Shown here: piece by piece, positions 34,275 through 44,568 of the stretch | Layout of the letters: every line of letters starts with the position of its first letter | Position numbering within the stretch: position 1 is the first letter of the stretch | Assembly (NCBI GenBank): GCA_937921505.1 | Contig: CAKZUB010000108.1 | Location: forward strand, 1-49,975 | Origin: an uncultured Clostridia bacterium | GTDB taxonomy: Bacteria > Bacillota > Clostridia > Lachnospirales > Cellulosilyticaceae | Direction of reading: 5' to 3' | DNA: 49,975 nt | The notes under the pieces: model-generated | What the model saw: the letters and a program-made list of their open reading frames with translations, nothing else | What the model was told of the DNA's origin: nothing | The model's database searches: none | Made by a program: the position numbers and the translations under genes

Positions 34275-34303
34275 TTGACACTTAGCTATTATAATAATAA
34301 AAT
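34275..34303 (+). promoter_or_regulatory. Sigma-A promoter of pyrG
   Basis: TTGACA (34275-34280), 17 nt, TAAAAT (34298-34303). The start region does not show the GGGC run or leader terminator used for CTP-dependent attenuation in Bacillus pyrG. Confidence 0.78.
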
Positions 34304-34353
34304 ATAAAGGTTGATGATTTTAGAGATATAAATATAAATACAAATATGGTTGA

Positions 34354-35967
<1,614 letters not shown>

Positions 35968-36001
35968 GATAAAATCGTATTAAAACGTAAATTATAAATA
36001 A

Positions 36002-36055
36002 TCCCTCTAGAGCGATTCATTCTATATATAAATAGGAGGAATAGCTTTAGAGGGA
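36002..36055. terminator. Possible shared hairpin between pyrG and the DUF368 gene
   Basis: TCCCTCTAGAGC (36002-36013) pairs with GCTTTAGAGGGA (36044-36055, one G-U pair) between convergent genes. The 30-nt loop and lack of a T run make it weak. Confidence 0.55.
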
Positions 36056-36069
36056 AAAATTTTATCGTA

Positions 36070-36957
36070 CTATTTAGCTTTTATAAAAAGTTTCAGATTA
36101 TCTAATATAAGGATGATAAGTCCTCCGATTAAAAAGAACATAACGTTAAATGTTTTAAAACTCATAGAAGGAACCGGGACATTTAATGTTGTAGGACCCA
36201 TAAATACAGCATAAAGAGATCCGATCATTAAGCCTATAATAAAGTATATAAGTTGAGAACGATTTGATTTGAGTAAATGATTTAAAAGTCTAACAAAAGT
36301 AGCAATACCAACTAGAATACCTGCACCAAAAGCAATTAAAATAGGCAGATAAGCAAAGTTAAATAGGATAACGTTTTTGGTAGCAGTAATAATAGGTGTA
36401 TATAATCCGAATATTAATAATAGAGTAGAACCAGAAATACCTGGCAGTATCATTGCACAAATGGCTATAGCTCCCGCCATAAAGATATATACAGCTAATC
36501 CAGGAGATAAATGATTTATGGAAATATTGCTAATAGCTCCATTAGATACAGGATTAAAATAAGTTATTAAAGAAACAACAATGATTCCTATTAATAAGTA
36601 AATGAGATGATTATAATTATGTTTAAGATTGCTTTTTTCCTCTTTAAGGACAATAGGAATAGAAAAAAGGATAAATCCTACAAATAGTGAACTAATATTA
36701 TAAATTTCACGTTCAAAAACAGATGAAATAAAAAGAATGGAAACAATCATTCCAATGCTCCAGCCCAATGCGATTTTTATTAAGAAAGTAAAAGCATTTT
36801 TTTTACTTTGTTTTGAAGAACCAGACATCAGATTATTAATAGATGCAATAAGCTCATTATAAAATCCCATTACAAAAGCTACTGTGCCTCCGGAGACTCC
36901 AGGGACACTATCTGCAAAAGCCATAAACATACCTCTTATTAAATTTAAAACAATCAT
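36070..36957 (-). CDS. popT: DUF368 polyprenyl-phosphate transporter
   Basis: A 295-residue polytopic membrane protein with about eight or nine helices. The N-terminal RGMFMAFADSVPGVSGGTVAFVMGFYNELIASI is the DUF368 hallmark, including the conserved PGVSGGT loop. A second related loop, ILPGISGSTLLLIFGLY, appears in mid-protein, consistent with an inverted-repeat fold. DUF368 proteins were shown to recycle undecaprenyl phosphate across the membrane for cell-wall synthesis, so this is probably a C55-P flippase; function is by family. Start ATG has GAGGG 9 nt upstream. Monocistronic, convergent with pyrG. Confidence 0.88.
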   Translation of the reverse strand: MIVLNLIRGMFMAFADSVPGVSGGTVAFVMGFYNELIASINNLMSGSSKQSKKNAFTFLIKIALGWSIGMIVSILFISSVFEREIYNISSLFVGFILFSIPIVLKEEKSNLKHNYNHLIYLLIGIIVVSLITYFNPVSNGAISNISINHLSPGLAVYIFMAGAIAICAMILPGISGSTLLLIFGLYTPIITATKNVILFNFAYLPILIAFGAGILVGIATFVRLLNHLLKSNRSQLIYFIIGLMIGSLYAVFMGPTTLNVPVPSMSFKTFNVMFFLIGGLIILILDNLKLFIKAK

Positions 36958-37162
36958 GTAACAACCCTCTATTTATATCATAATATAAAAACTTTCTTTA
37001 TTTTTTAAGTCTCTATAGAGTAGTATATAGTACATAGTACATACAGGCAATACCAAAGTACTAAATACATGTTGTGTAAATACACACTACGGAGCTAAGC
37101 TAGCTTTATACTATTGTATGACAAGCCTCCTGCATTTAGTACAGGGATTAGAAGTATGTGAC

Positions 37163-37513
37163 TTATAAAAAATTTAAAAGTGCAATGAGATAATAAACAT
37201 GCAGCATATTAATAATGATATAGGCAAGTATAACAGTATTTATAGAGATGTGACAGAAATTAAGGACAGGAACTTTATCTTCTTTTAGATGTGGAAGTAT
37301 ATTTAAAATTAAAGCAGCGGGAAAAATAATTTTAACTAATACACTTAAAATAGGGTTAGAGACAATAGGACGCATTAGCCAATTAACTTCATAAAAATGT
37401 CCTGTTTTGAGCAAGGTATAGGTAAATAACATATCAGTGCAATTTAATATATAAATAAGTGTGAGTTTAGCTTTTTGTGGATGCATAGTCTCTTTGGTTA
37501 ATAATTTGATCAT
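37163..37513 (-). CDS. DUF5658-type small membrane protein
   Basis: A 116-residue membrane protein with three likely helices. The motif NCTDMLFTYTLLKTGHFYEVNWLMRPIVSNPI (helix, loop, N-x-L-M, Pro) and the later VKIIFPAALILNIL fit the DUF5658 family of unknown function. The ATG at 37513 has GGGAGG 8 nt ahead; the GTG three codons upstream is part of that site and cannot be the start. Divergent from the MarR-family gene. Role unknown. Confidence 0.72.
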   Translation of the reverse strand: MIKLLTKETMHPQKAKLTLIYILNCTDMLFTYTLLKTGHFYEVNWLMRPIVSNPILSVLVKIIFPAALILNILPHLKEDKVPVLNFCHISINTVILAYIIINMLHVYYLIALLNFL

Positions 37514-37570
37514 ATAAGACACCTCCCATACTTATTATTACCAAATAGTGAGAAAAGTATAAAGCTATTG

Positions 37571-37599
37571 TTGACAATATAAATATTAAACTTTAAACT
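37571..37599 (+). promoter_or_regulatory. Sigma-A promoter of the MarR-family gene
   Basis: TTGACA (37571-37576), 17 nt, TAAACT (37594-37599). The -10 region sits in a tandem AAACTTTAAACTTT, which could be the regulator's own operator, though that is only suggestive. Confidence 0.7.
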
Positions 37600-37662
37600 T
37601 TGAAGATGAAGAAGTTTGAAAAGCAAAGCAACTCAATCTATAACAAGAGGAGGCGATTGGTT

Positions 37663-38112
37663 TTGAAGGGTTCAATTAAAATTGTTAATGAACTACTTGT
37701 GGAATTATTTAATGATATACTTACTATTGAAAAAACAGCACTCCAAAATAGTAAATTCAGTGACTTATCTATTACAGAAATGCATGTGCTAGAAGCAATA
37801 GGATATAATCCAAGAACAATGACAGATGTAGCTGATCAAATTGGAGTTACGGTAGGAACACTTACGACTTCAATTAATAGATTGGTAAAAAAAGAATATG
37901 TCATAAGAAAACGTTCGGAGGATGATAGAAGATTTGTAGAAATAGGATTATCTGAGCAGGGGAAACTTGCCTATAGAATTCATGAGAGTTTTCATCAGAC
38001 GATGGTTAAAGCGATGGTTGATAAATTATCAGATGAAGACAATGCAGTTCTTATTAATTCACTTAAGAAACTCAATCAATTTTTTAAAGAACAATATAAT
38101 CTTATACAATAA
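37663..38112 (+). CDS. MarR-family regulator, FabT-like
   Basis: About 149 residues. The winged helix includes LSITEMHVLEAIG, DVADQIGVTVGTLTTSINRL and the wing KRSEDDRRFVEIGLS. The N-terminal VNELLVELFNDILTIEKTAL and the GTLTTSI recognition helix are close to FabT, the repressor of fatty-acid synthesis in Clostridia and streptococci. Start choice: the frame is open from a TTG at 37600, but that lies at the predicted transcript start. The TTG at 37663 follows GAGGAGG by 9 nt and was preferred. FabT normally precedes fab genes; here it is alone, next to an HMA-like gene, so it may control genes elsewhere. Confidence 0.82.
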   Translation: MKGSIKIVNELLVELFNDILTIEKTALQNSKFSDLSITEMHVLEAIGYNPRTMTDVADQIGVTVGTLTTSINRLVKKEYVIRKRSEDDRRFVEIGLSEQGKLAYRIHESFHQTMVKAMVDKLSDEDNAVLINSLKKLNQFFKEQYNLIQ

Positions 38113-38208
38113 AGACCGAAGGGGAGCATATAAAGTTTTTCAGATTATAGTAGCAATATGTCTATATACAAAATATACGTCATAAATTAATATAAAAGGG
38201 GAACGTAT

Positions 38209-38580
38209 ATGAATAAGCTTAAAAAACAATTTATAAAAAGTTTTATTAAGTTGACAGTTGTAGAGAATAAATCTAATGTATTAAAGGTACATGTTGCAAA
38301 GTTATCTGAGCTCGATAAAAAGTATAAGATATATGATAAATATCTAGAAGATGCCATCAAGTTGTTAAAAGGGGTGCACTCTACACATATTGATTATGAG
38401 CATAGTGTGATAGTTATTCACTATGATGAAAAAAGTATAACATCACAAAAGATTTATCAGTGGATTAAAATTATAATAGATGTTACTGTAGATCATTTAG
38501 AATTTATTGAGAAGCATAGTGTAAACGATACTGAGTATATGATAAAAAGGCTAGAAGAAGTGTTGAAACAGAAGCTGTAA
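38209..38580 (+). CDS. HMA-like domain protein without a CxxC metal motif
   Basis: A 123-residue protein. Residues about 40-92 (YLEDAIKLLKGVHSTHIDYE, then SVIVIHYDEKSITSQKIYQW) follow the beta-alpha-beta-beta-alpha-beta pattern of heavy-metal-associated domains, similar to HMA_2. The usual CxxC metal loop is missing. There is no membrane segment. Such proteins sit near metal ATPases or in lipid-linked contexts; neither is seen here. It follows the MarR gene by 96 nt with its own AAAGGGGA site and ends at a hairpin and terminator. Function unknown. Confidence 0.7.
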   Translation: MNKLKKQFIKSFIKLTVVENKSNVLKVHVAKLSELDKKYKIYDKYLEDAIKLLKGVHSTHIDYEHSVIVIHYDEKSITSQKIYQWIKIIIDVTVDHLEFIEKHSVNDTEYMIKRLEEVLKQKL

Positions 38581-38670
38581 TTATTTGATAAATTAACTTG
38601 AAGCGTTATAAGTTATCAAATAATATATAGGCGATAAGGTTGAAAGAAAAACGCTTTCAACTTTTTATTT
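38579..38670 (+). terminator. Double hairpin after the HMA-like gene
   Basis: First, ATTATTTGATAA pairs with TTATCAAATAAT (38613-38624). Second, GTTGAAAG (38639-38646) pairs with CTTTCAAC (38654-38661) followed by TTTTTATTT. The second is the likely terminator. Confidence 0.8.
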
Positions 38671-38677
38671 GAGGCAG

Positions 38678-38698
38678 ATCACAAGCATAGCTTGTGAT
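38678..38698. promoter_or_regulatory. Perfect 21-bp palindrome upstream of mtnN
   Basis: ATCACAAGC-ATA-GCTTGTGAT, two perfect 9-bp arms, 50 nt before the mtnN start codon. Its short spacer and lack of T run favour an operator over a terminator. The binding protein is unknown. Confidence 0.55.
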
Positions 38699-38747
38699 AC
38701 TGCAATGGGGATAAATATGAGAACACAAGATCGAAGGGAGTAAACAA

Positions 38748-39440
38748 ATGATAGGCATTATAGGTGCAATGGATGAAGAAGTTATTTCTCTTAAGAGAAA
38801 GATGGTAATTAAATCAAATCAAGTAATAGCGAGTATGGAGTTTTGCGAAGGGACTATTAATGATAAAGAAGTTGTTGTTGTAAGGTGTGGGATAGGAAAA
38901 GTCAATGCTGCAGTGTGCACTCAAATTCTTATTGATAAATTTCATACAGCATATATTATTAATACAGGAGTTGCAGGAGGACTGCACCCGGATATTAATA
39001 TTGGAGATATTATTATATCTAGTGATACAGTTGAGCATGATATGGATGCCTCAGCAGTAGGTAATCCTAAAGGGGAAATCCCCCGTATGAATAAAACATA
39101 TTTTGAAGCAGACGAGAGACTTGTGGAAATTGCAAGGGAGTCAGCTAAAAGTCTAATAGGAGACCATAAAGTAGTTGTAGGTAGAGTAGCAAGCGGAGAT
39201 CAGTTTATTTCTAGTATAAAAGTAAAAGAAGAGATTTATGCAACCTTTACAGCGTATTGTGCTGAGATGGAAGGTGCTGCTATAGCACATACTTGTTATC
39301 TTAATCAAGTTCCTTTTGTTATTATAAGAGCTATATCTGATAAGGCTGATCATAGTGCAGATGTAAATTTTGAAGAATTTGTTAATATTGCAGCAAAAAA
39401 TGCTAGTAAAATGATAGAAGGAATACTTATAAAATTATAA
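38748..39440 (+). CDS. mtnN: 5'-methylthioadenosine/S-adenosylhomocysteine nucleosidase
   Basis: A 230-residue enzyme that removes adenine from methylthioadenosine and S-adenosylhomocysteine, recycling products of SAM use. MIGIIGAMDEEV gives the first catalytic glutamate, GVAGGLHPDINIGDIIISSD is the phosphorylase-family ribose loop, EMEGAAIAHTC supplies the ribose-binding Met-Glu, and RAISDKAD the catalytic Asp. Length and motifs are complete. Start ATG follows AAGGGAG. It is monocistronic; the palindrome at 38678-38698 may regulate it. Confidence 0.96.
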   Translation: MIGIIGAMDEEVISLKRKMVIKSNQVIASMEFCEGTINDKEVVVVRCGIGKVNAAVCTQILIDKFHTAYIINTGVAGGLHPDINIGDIIISSDTVEHDMDASAVGNPKGEIPRMNKTYFEADERLVEIARESAKSLIGDHKVVVGRVASGDQFISSIKVKEEIYATFTAYCAEMEGAAIAHTCYLNQVPFVIIRAISDKADHSADVNFEEFVNIAAKNASKMIEGILIKL

Positions 39441-39461
39441 GTTAATATAGTAGGAAAAAGA

Positions 39462-39502
39462 CATCGCTTAAACCCCTAGTAGGTTTAAGCGATGCTTTTT
39501 TT
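39462..39502 (+). terminator. mtnN terminator
   Basis: CATCGCTTAAACC (39462-39474) pairs perfectly with GGTTTAAGCGATG (39482-39494), followed after one base by seven T residues. Confidence 0.92.
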
Positions 39503-39608
39503 CTATTATAAAAAAATATACTTGAAAAAATGTAAAATAATGGTAAAATAGGAATAACTACTTATAGGGTGATAGTAAGTACAATTAAAGAAAGAAGGAG
39601 GAAGGCGT

Positions 39609-40307
39609 ATGCTTATAGCACTATTTATAATAGAAGTTATGGTAGCAACGACTATTGTTTTTACTACGTATATGATGTGCAGCAAATTTAAAGGTATAGA
39701 AATAAGCTTAGGAGTCTATAGTAGTCCGAGAGCTTATAAAACACAGTCTCACGTAGATTTTATTGAAAAAGTTATCAAAAAATATAAGGAATGCATAGAG
39801 AATATTGGGGAAGAAACGAATATAGAAAGTATTATTAAATCAACCTTATACAAAGAATATATAGGAAAGTTCCCCTTCGCTATTGTAAAGAATATTGCCC
39901 TTAAGGCAACAAGGGTAATGTGGGGAATTATTTTTTTAGAAGGGATTGTTGCACTTATTAATAATGTAGTACATGAAGTACCTACTATTCTTATTATTAC
40001 TACAAGTATTTTACTTACTATTATGATTGAAATGTTTAAATATATTAAAAGTATAGAAGATCAAAATGATGTTGTTGTCATGCTTGTACAAGATTATGTA
40101 CTTAATATTTATCCTGTGGAAGTTAGAAAAAGCCTTACTAATAAAGAAATTATACGCTTAAGAACTAGAGTGAATGAACTTGAAAGAGAGTTGAAGACAG
40201 AAGATGCAATAGAATCTGCAATCAATGAATACCGTGAAAAAGAAAAAGTATCAAATGACGAATTAAGTATGCAAGATATAGTTAAACTAATAGGGATCTT
40301 TCAATAA
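39609..40307 (+). CDS. Unknown membrane protein with coiled coil
   Basis: A 232-residue protein with three probable membrane helices (about 2-22, 102-119 and 124-144) and a soluble C-terminal part containing a charged coiled coil (about 175-215: NKEIIRLRTRVNELEREL). The intramembrane loop contains SSPRAYKTQSHVDFIEKVIK. No family was recognised. Start ATG follows GGAGGAAGG. Own terminator downstream. It may be a scaffold or sensor; that is only a guess. Confidence 0.75.
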   Translation: MLIALFIIEVMVATTIVFTTYMMCSKFKGIEISLGVYSSPRAYKTQSHVDFIEKVIKKYKECIENIGEETNIESIIKSTLYKEYIGKFPFAIVKNIALKATRVMWGIIFLEGIVALINNVVHEVPTILIITTSILLTIMIEMFKYIKSIEDQNDVVVMLVQDYVLNIYPVEVRKSLTNKEIIRLRTRVNELERELKTEDAIESAINEYREKEKVSNDELSMQDIVKLIGIFQ

Positions 40308-40343
40308 AAGAAGAAGCTTATAAAAATAGCTTCTTCTTTTATT
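40303..40343 (+). terminator. Terminator of the coiled-coil membrane protein gene
   Basis: A perfect 16-bp inverted repeat (40303-40318 against 40328-40343) whose right arm includes TTTTATT. Overlaps the stop codon. Confidence 0.9.
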
Positions 40344-40472
40344 TGTACAGTTTTACTATAAAAAGTTTTAAAGCAGAGAGGAATAAGATAATTATATATA
40401 TTTAATAAATTTGCAAATTGTTTTATAATAGAATATGAATGTTGTCCCATTAAATTTAGGAGGATATAGATA

Positions 40473-41819
40473 ATGAATAGAATTTCAGTTGATTACTCTA
40501 AGACAGGAATACAACCTTATGAAGCAGAGTTTTTAAAAGAACAAGTGAGACTTGCACATCATATGTTACATGAGAAAAGTGGCGTTGGAAGTGACTTTTT
40601 AGGTTGGATAGACTTACCAGTTGACTATGATAAAGAAGAATTTGAGAAAATAAAAAAGGCAGCCAAGAAGATTAAAGCTGATACAGACATTTTAATTGTA
40701 ATAGGTATAGGGGGTTCTTATTTAGGTGCAAGAGCCTGTATTGACGCCTTAAGTCATACATTTTACAATTCTCTGAGTAAAGAACAAAGAAAAAGTCCTG
40801 AGATTTACTATGTAGGCAATAATATTTCAGGCACATACCTTACAAATCTTTTAGACATATGTGAAGGTAAAGAAGTAAGTGTTAATGTGATTTCGAAATC
40901 AGGGACAACGACAGAACCAGCTATTGCTTTTCGTGTATTTAAGAAGTTTATGGAACAAAAATATGGGAAAGAGACTGCTAAAGATCGTATTTTTGCAACT
41001 ACAGATAAGCAAAGAGGAGCGCTTCTCACTTTAGCAAAAGAAGAAGGATATCAAACATTTGTAATTCCAGATGATGTAGGAGGACGTTTTTCAGTTCTGA
41101 CGGCAGTTGGCCTTCTTCCAATAGCAGTAGCAGGGATTAGCATCGATGAACTTATGCAAGGTGCAGCAGATGCTAGAGAAGAGTATCAAAATGAAAACAT
41201 AGATGAAAATGAATGTTATAAATATGCTGCCCTTAGAAATGTACTTCTTAGAAAAGGTAAAAATGTTGAGATTGTTGTTAATTATGAACCTACACTTCAA
41301 TACTTTGGAGAGTGGTGGAAGCAATTATATGGAGAAAGCGAAGGTAAGGATCAAAAAGGAATTTATCCTTCGTCTGTAAACTTTTCAACAGATCTTCATT
41401 CACTTGGACAATATATTCAAGATGGCCAACGTTTTCTATTTGAAACAGTTATCAATATAGAAAAGCCCAAATTAGATATTACATTAGAAGAAGAACCAGT
41501 AGACTTAGATGGATTAAATTATTTAGCAGGACAAACTATGGATTTTGTTAATAAAAAAGCATTTGAAGGAACACTACTTGCGCATGTAGATGGTGGAGTG
41601 CCTAATATAGTTGTTAATGTGCCAGAACTTACGCCTTATCAAATGGGGAAACTGATTTATTTCTTCGAAAAAGCTTGTGGAATAAGTGGGTACTTGCTAG
41701 GGGTTAATCCGTTTGACCAACCAGGAGTCGAAGAATATAAGAAAAACATGTTTGCGTTACTTGGTAAAAAAGGATATGAAGCACTTAGAGAAACACTTCT
41801 AAAAAGAATAGGTAAGTAG
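40473..41819 (+). CDS. pgi: Glucose-6-phosphate isomerase
   Basis: A 448-residue isomerase interconverting glucose 6-phosphate and fructose 6-phosphate. [49 protein letters not shown], and [18 protein letters not shown] are the recognised active-site segments. Length matches the shorter Firmicutes form. Start ATG follows AGGAGG with 9 nt spacing. It is monocistronic and followed by a terminator. With glgA and the tal-tkt pair it places a core carbon set in this region. Confidence 0.97.
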   Translation: MNRISVDYSKTGIQPYEAEFLKEQVRLAHHMLHEKSGVGSDFLGWIDLPVDYDKEEFEKIKKAAKKIKADTDILIVIGIGGSYLGARACIDALSHTFYNSLSKEQRKSPEIYYVGNNISGTYLTNLLDICEGKEVSVNVISKSGTTTEPAIAFRVFKKFMEQKYGKETAKDRIFATTDKQRGALLTLAKEEGYQTFVIPDDVGGRFSVLTAVGLLPIAVAGISIDELMQGAADAREEYQNENIDENECYKYAALRNVLLRKGKNVEIVVNYEPTLQYFGEWWKQLYGESEGKDQKGIYPSSVNFSTDLHSLGQYIQDGQRFLFETVINIEKPKLDITLEEEPVDLDGLNYLAGQTMDFVNKKAFEGTLLAHVDGGVPNIVVNVPELTPYQMGKLIYFFEKACGISGYLLGVNPFDQPGVEEYKKNMFALLGKKGYEALRETLLKRIGK

Positions 41820-41826
41820 CTTTTAA

Positions 41827-41859
41827 AATAGTTCAAGCTTTATAGCTTGAACTATTTTT
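41827..41859 (+). terminator. pgi terminator
   Basis: AATAGTTCAAGCT (41827-41839) pairs perfectly with AGCTTGAACTATT (41844-41856), followed by TTT. Confidence 0.92.
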
Positions 41860-41913
41860 GCATGTATAGTTTAATAAGAAGTAAGAATAGATGTTAAGAA
41901 AGGATTAAGGCAA

Positions 41914-42441
41914 ATGGATGGAGACAAAAGAAGAGAACATATTCTAGGTTTTCTAAATGAAACAGCAATACCTATTAGTGGTACACATTTATCTAAGGTA
42001 CTTAAAGTGAGCAGGCAAATTATTGTACAAGATATAGCTCTTTTAAGAGCCAGTGGATATGATATATTAGCTACTGCAAGAGGGTATATCCTTAATAAAG
42101 ATTCAGCAACTATGCAAAAGAGAGTTATATTAGTTAGACATACACCAGAAGACTTAGAAGATGAACTCAATACGATAATTGATAATGGTGGAAGAGTAAG
42201 AGATGTCATTATTAGTCATCCAATATATGGAGAATTAGTTGGAGACTTAATGTTAAAAACAAGAAGAGATATTAAACAATTTGTAGATAAGGTAAATAGT
42301 ACTAGTGCAACACCACTTATGCACCTCACAAAAGGAATGCATATGCATACTATCGAGGCGAGTAGTGAAGGAGAATTAGATATTATTGAAGAAGAACTTA
42401 ATAAAAAAGGATATTTAAGAGATACTATTCTAGAGGAATAG
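41914..42441 (+). CDS. niaR: NiaR, niacin-responsive transcriptional repressor
   Basis: A 175-residue regulator. The N-terminal helix-turn-helix (KRREHILGFLNETAIPISGT, then LSKVLKVSRQIIVQDIALLR) is followed by the 3H ligand-binding domain, named for conserved histidines. Here candidates H76 (VRHTPED), H102 (ISHPIYG), and H137/H143/H145 (MHLTKGMHMH) bind metal and nicotinic acid. NiaR represses NAD-synthesis and niacin-uptake genes in Firmicutes. No RBS stands out beyond AAGGATTAAGG. Its direct downstream neighbour, a membrane protein, has a near-palindrome over its promoter that fits autoregulated NiaR control of a transporter. NAD-biosynthesis genes are not in the window. Confidence 0.92.
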   Translation: MDGDKRREHILGFLNETAIPISGTHLSKVLKVSRQIIVQDIALLRASGYDILATARGYILNKDSATMQKRVILVRHTPEDLEDELNTIIDNGGRVRDVIISHPIYGELVGDLMLKTRRDIKQFVDKVNSTSATPLMHLTKGMHMHTIEASSEGELDIIEEELNKKGYLRDTILEE

Positions 42442-42451
42442 TATCTCTTAA
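42415..42451 (+). terminator. Perfect stem at the end of niaR
   Basis: A 16-bp perfect inverted repeat (42415-42430 against 42436-42451) spans the niaR stop codon. No T run follows on the plus strand, so it may be a weak terminator or an mRNA 3' stabiliser. Confidence 0.55.
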
Positions 42452-42477
42452 ATCGTATATGCAGTAAAGGAAATGAA

Positions 42478-42506
42478 TTGACATGTGACATGACAGATGT
42501 TAATCT
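42478..42506 (+). promoter_or_regulatory. Promoter with overlapping near-palindrome (candidate NiaR operator)
   Basis: TTGACA (42478-42483), 17 nt, TAATCT (42501-42506) is a good sigma-A promoter. A 24-nt imperfect palindrome centred on the spacer (42479-42502; half-sites TGACATGTGACATG and its near-complement) covers the whole spacer, so a bound protein would block RNA polymerase. The adjacent NiaR is the obvious candidate, and the TGACA/TGTCA half-site style resembles NiaR sites as I remember them. Confidence 0.68.
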
Positions 42507-42545
42507 ATTTGCAGAAGTAATATTTTTGTTAAAGGAGCGATCTAT

Positions 42546-43637
42546 ATGGAAGTGAAAAAAGAATGGAGAATGTATGTAGGAAAGTTTGTAAATAGGTATC
42601 TTATAAATGGGCTCAGTGGTATGGCATTAGGATTATTTTCAACATTACTTATTGGACTTATTCTTAAACAGATAGGATCTTTTATCCCAAACCTATGGTT
42701 TGGACAATTTTTAATGACACTTGGTCAAATAGCTGCCGTGCTTACAGGAGTAGGTATCGCTATAGGAGTTGCGCATAATCTAGGGGCAAGTAAACTTGTT
42801 CTTTACTCAAGCGTAATTAATGGGCTTATAGGGGCGTATGCACTCAAGCTAGTAAATGGTCAGCTCATTACAGAAGGTGGCGTTTTACTAAATGGAGCGG
42901 GAGATCCTTTGGGAGCTTTTCTTGCTACGGTAATAGGAGTAGAAGTAGGAAGGCTTGTAGCGGGAAAAACAAAATTAGATATACTTATTACACCAGCAGT
43001 AACTATTATTGCGGGTAGTATGACAGGTCTTATTATTGGACCGCCAGTATCAGGTTTTATGAGCTTATTAGGGGACTTTATTAAAGTGGCTACAGAATTT
43101 CAGCCTTTTTTTATGGGGATAGTAGTATCAGTTTCTATGGGGATTTTTTTAACACTGCCTATTAGTTCTGCGGCTATTAGTATGATACTCGGACTTACAG
43201 GTATTGCAGCTGGAGCTTCAACAGCTGGTTGTGCAGCTCAAATGGTAGGATTTGCTGTAATGAGCTATAGAGAAAATAAGATAAATGGATTATTAGCACA
43301 AGGACTAGGAACATCTATGCTGCAAATGCCTAATATTATTAAAAACCCAAAGATATGGATTCCACCTATTCTTACAAGCGCCATAACAGGCCCTTTATCA
43401 ACAATGGTATTTAAGATGGAAAATGTTGCAGCAGGAGCTGGTATGGGAACATCAGGGCTTGTTGGACCAATACTGACATGGCAGACTATGTCAGCTGCTT
43501 CAGCAAATCAAGCCATATTACTTATGAAGATACTAGCTATTTACTTTATAATACCAGCCATATTAACGCTTCTTTTTGCCTCTTTTATGAGAAAGAGGCA
43601 ATGGATTAAAGAAGGGGACTTAAAACTAGAAGTTTAA
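42546..43637 (+). CDS. PTS-IIC-like membrane protein (PTS_EIIC_2 family), candidate niacin transporter
   Basis: A 363-residue polytopic membrane protein with about nine to ten helices and many Gly-rich segments (LNGLSGMALGLFSTLLIGLI style opening, GIAIGVAHNLGASKL, GAGMGTSGLVGPILTWQ). It fits the PTS_EIIC_2 family, transmembrane components related to phosphotransferase IIC proteins. No IIA or IIB partner gene is nearby, which argues against a sugar PTS role. Start ATG follows AAAGGAG. The gene is directly after niaR with its own promoter covered by a palindrome, so I infer a NiaR-controlled uptake protein for niacin or a related vitamin; substrate is unproven. Confidence 0.85.
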   Translation: MEVKKEWRMYVGKFVNRYLINGLSGMALGLFSTLLIGLILKQIGSFIPNLWFGQFLMTLGQIAAVLTGVGIAIGVAHNLGASKLVLYSSVINGLIGAYALKLVNGQLITEGGVLLNGAGDPLGAFLATVIGVEVGRLVAGKTKLDILITPAVTIIAGSMTGLIIGPPVSGFMSLLGDFIKVATEFQPFFMGIVVSVSMGIFLTLPISSAAISMILGLTGIAAGASTAGCAAQMVGFAVMSYRENKINGLLAQGLGTSMLQMPNIIKNPKIWIPPILTSAITGPLSTMVFKMENVAAGAGMGTSGLVGPILTWQTMSAASANQAILLMKILAIYFIIPAILTLLFASFMRKRQWIKEGDLKLEV

Positions 43638-43650
43638 TCATACGATAAGA

Positions 43651-44223
43651 TTATTTGTAATACCTCCAAAGGCAATACTTTATACCAGAGGAAATGGTAT
43701 CTGCCATTTTCATAACAAGGGAGAGTCTGGTATTTTGAAGTATTACCATATTCATAAGGCTGCTGAAATTAACAATGCCTGTAATATGAATGTGACCTAT
43801 TGGAGGTAATTCTTTTTGTACGCCTGCACCAGGACGAATAGAACCTTCACCGATTGTTATGCATCCTACATGAGACATTGAACCTAGACAAGCATCAATA
43901 GCTACCACTAAGGCATTAGCGTGGAGATTTTTGATAGTATCTAAAATCTCCACTAAGTTTTTCGCATGAACAGGGTTATCTAAATTACCATAGAGTGTAA
44001 CTTTATCATATTTCAGATCTTTAAGTTTATAGCCAATTAATGGTCCTAAACTATCTCCGGTAGCACGATCTGTACCAATACATACAATAACTAGTTCATG
44101 ATTATGAATGGGTAAGAGATGGGTTAAGTAATCATGAAAATTATTACAAAATGAATTGAAATGATGGCCATCGTTTGTATTAATGTAGAGGGGATGAGTC
44201 TTAGTGCTTAATTCTGTATACAT
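43651..44223 (-). CDS. yyaC: YyaC-family spore protease-like protein
   Basis: A 190-residue protein related to GPR-type proteases and the hydrogenase-maturation protease fold. [23 protein letters not shown] carries the typical nucleotide-like loop and Asp; [29 protein letters not shown] and [20 protein letters not shown] complete the YyaC pattern. Family members are made in the forespore and support sporulation. Start ATG with AAAGTGG upstream is modest. It is convergent with the IIC-like gene (13 nt apart) and supports an endospore lifestyle. Confidence 0.86.
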   Translation of the reverse strand: MYTELSTKTHPLYINTNDGHHFNSFCNNFHDYLTHLLPIHNHELVIVCIGTDRATGDSLGPLIGYKLKDLKYDKVTLYGNLDNPVHAKNLVEILDTIKNLHANALVVAIDACLGSMSHVGCITIGEGSIRPGAGVQKELPPIGHIHITGIVNFSSLMNMVILQNTRLSLVMKMADTISSGIKYCLWRYYK

Positions 44224-44568
44224 GTTATTATCACCACTTTCGCTATCTCTTTATAGTTTGCCATTTTTTTGGATATTTATTTACTTTTTTTATTGGAATT
44301 TATTTACAAAAGAAATTTTGTAAGTAATAGGCTAACAGTTTAAGTAGTTTATGAAGTTGAAATTATTTTTGTGATACCTTAAAAAATAATATAATATTTA
44401 TTTTTTTAGAAAGCATAGGCATGTATATATAATTAATATGGAATAATATGGAATAATAACTAAAAAAAAGAAAATAAAAAAAAAGGAATGATCGACAATA
44501 AAGATTAAATTATTTATAAAACTGTATAGTATCCTAATATAAATGGATAAAAATGGAAGGTGGTTTAC
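44224..44568. other. AT-rich intergenic region with a GAAA-capped hairpin
   Basis: About 345 nt without a gene, very AT-rich. It holds a perfect 8-bp hairpin, TTACAAAA-GAAA-TTTTGTAA (44304-44323), with a stable GAAA tetraloop, and long A/T runs near 44400 and 44470. No convincing promoter for the LysM gene was picked out. Confidence 0.5.

Noticed and set aside
42415..42451. Strong terminator after niaR
   Set aside because: The stem is perfect but no T run follows, so full termination is not supported; kept as a weak candidate.
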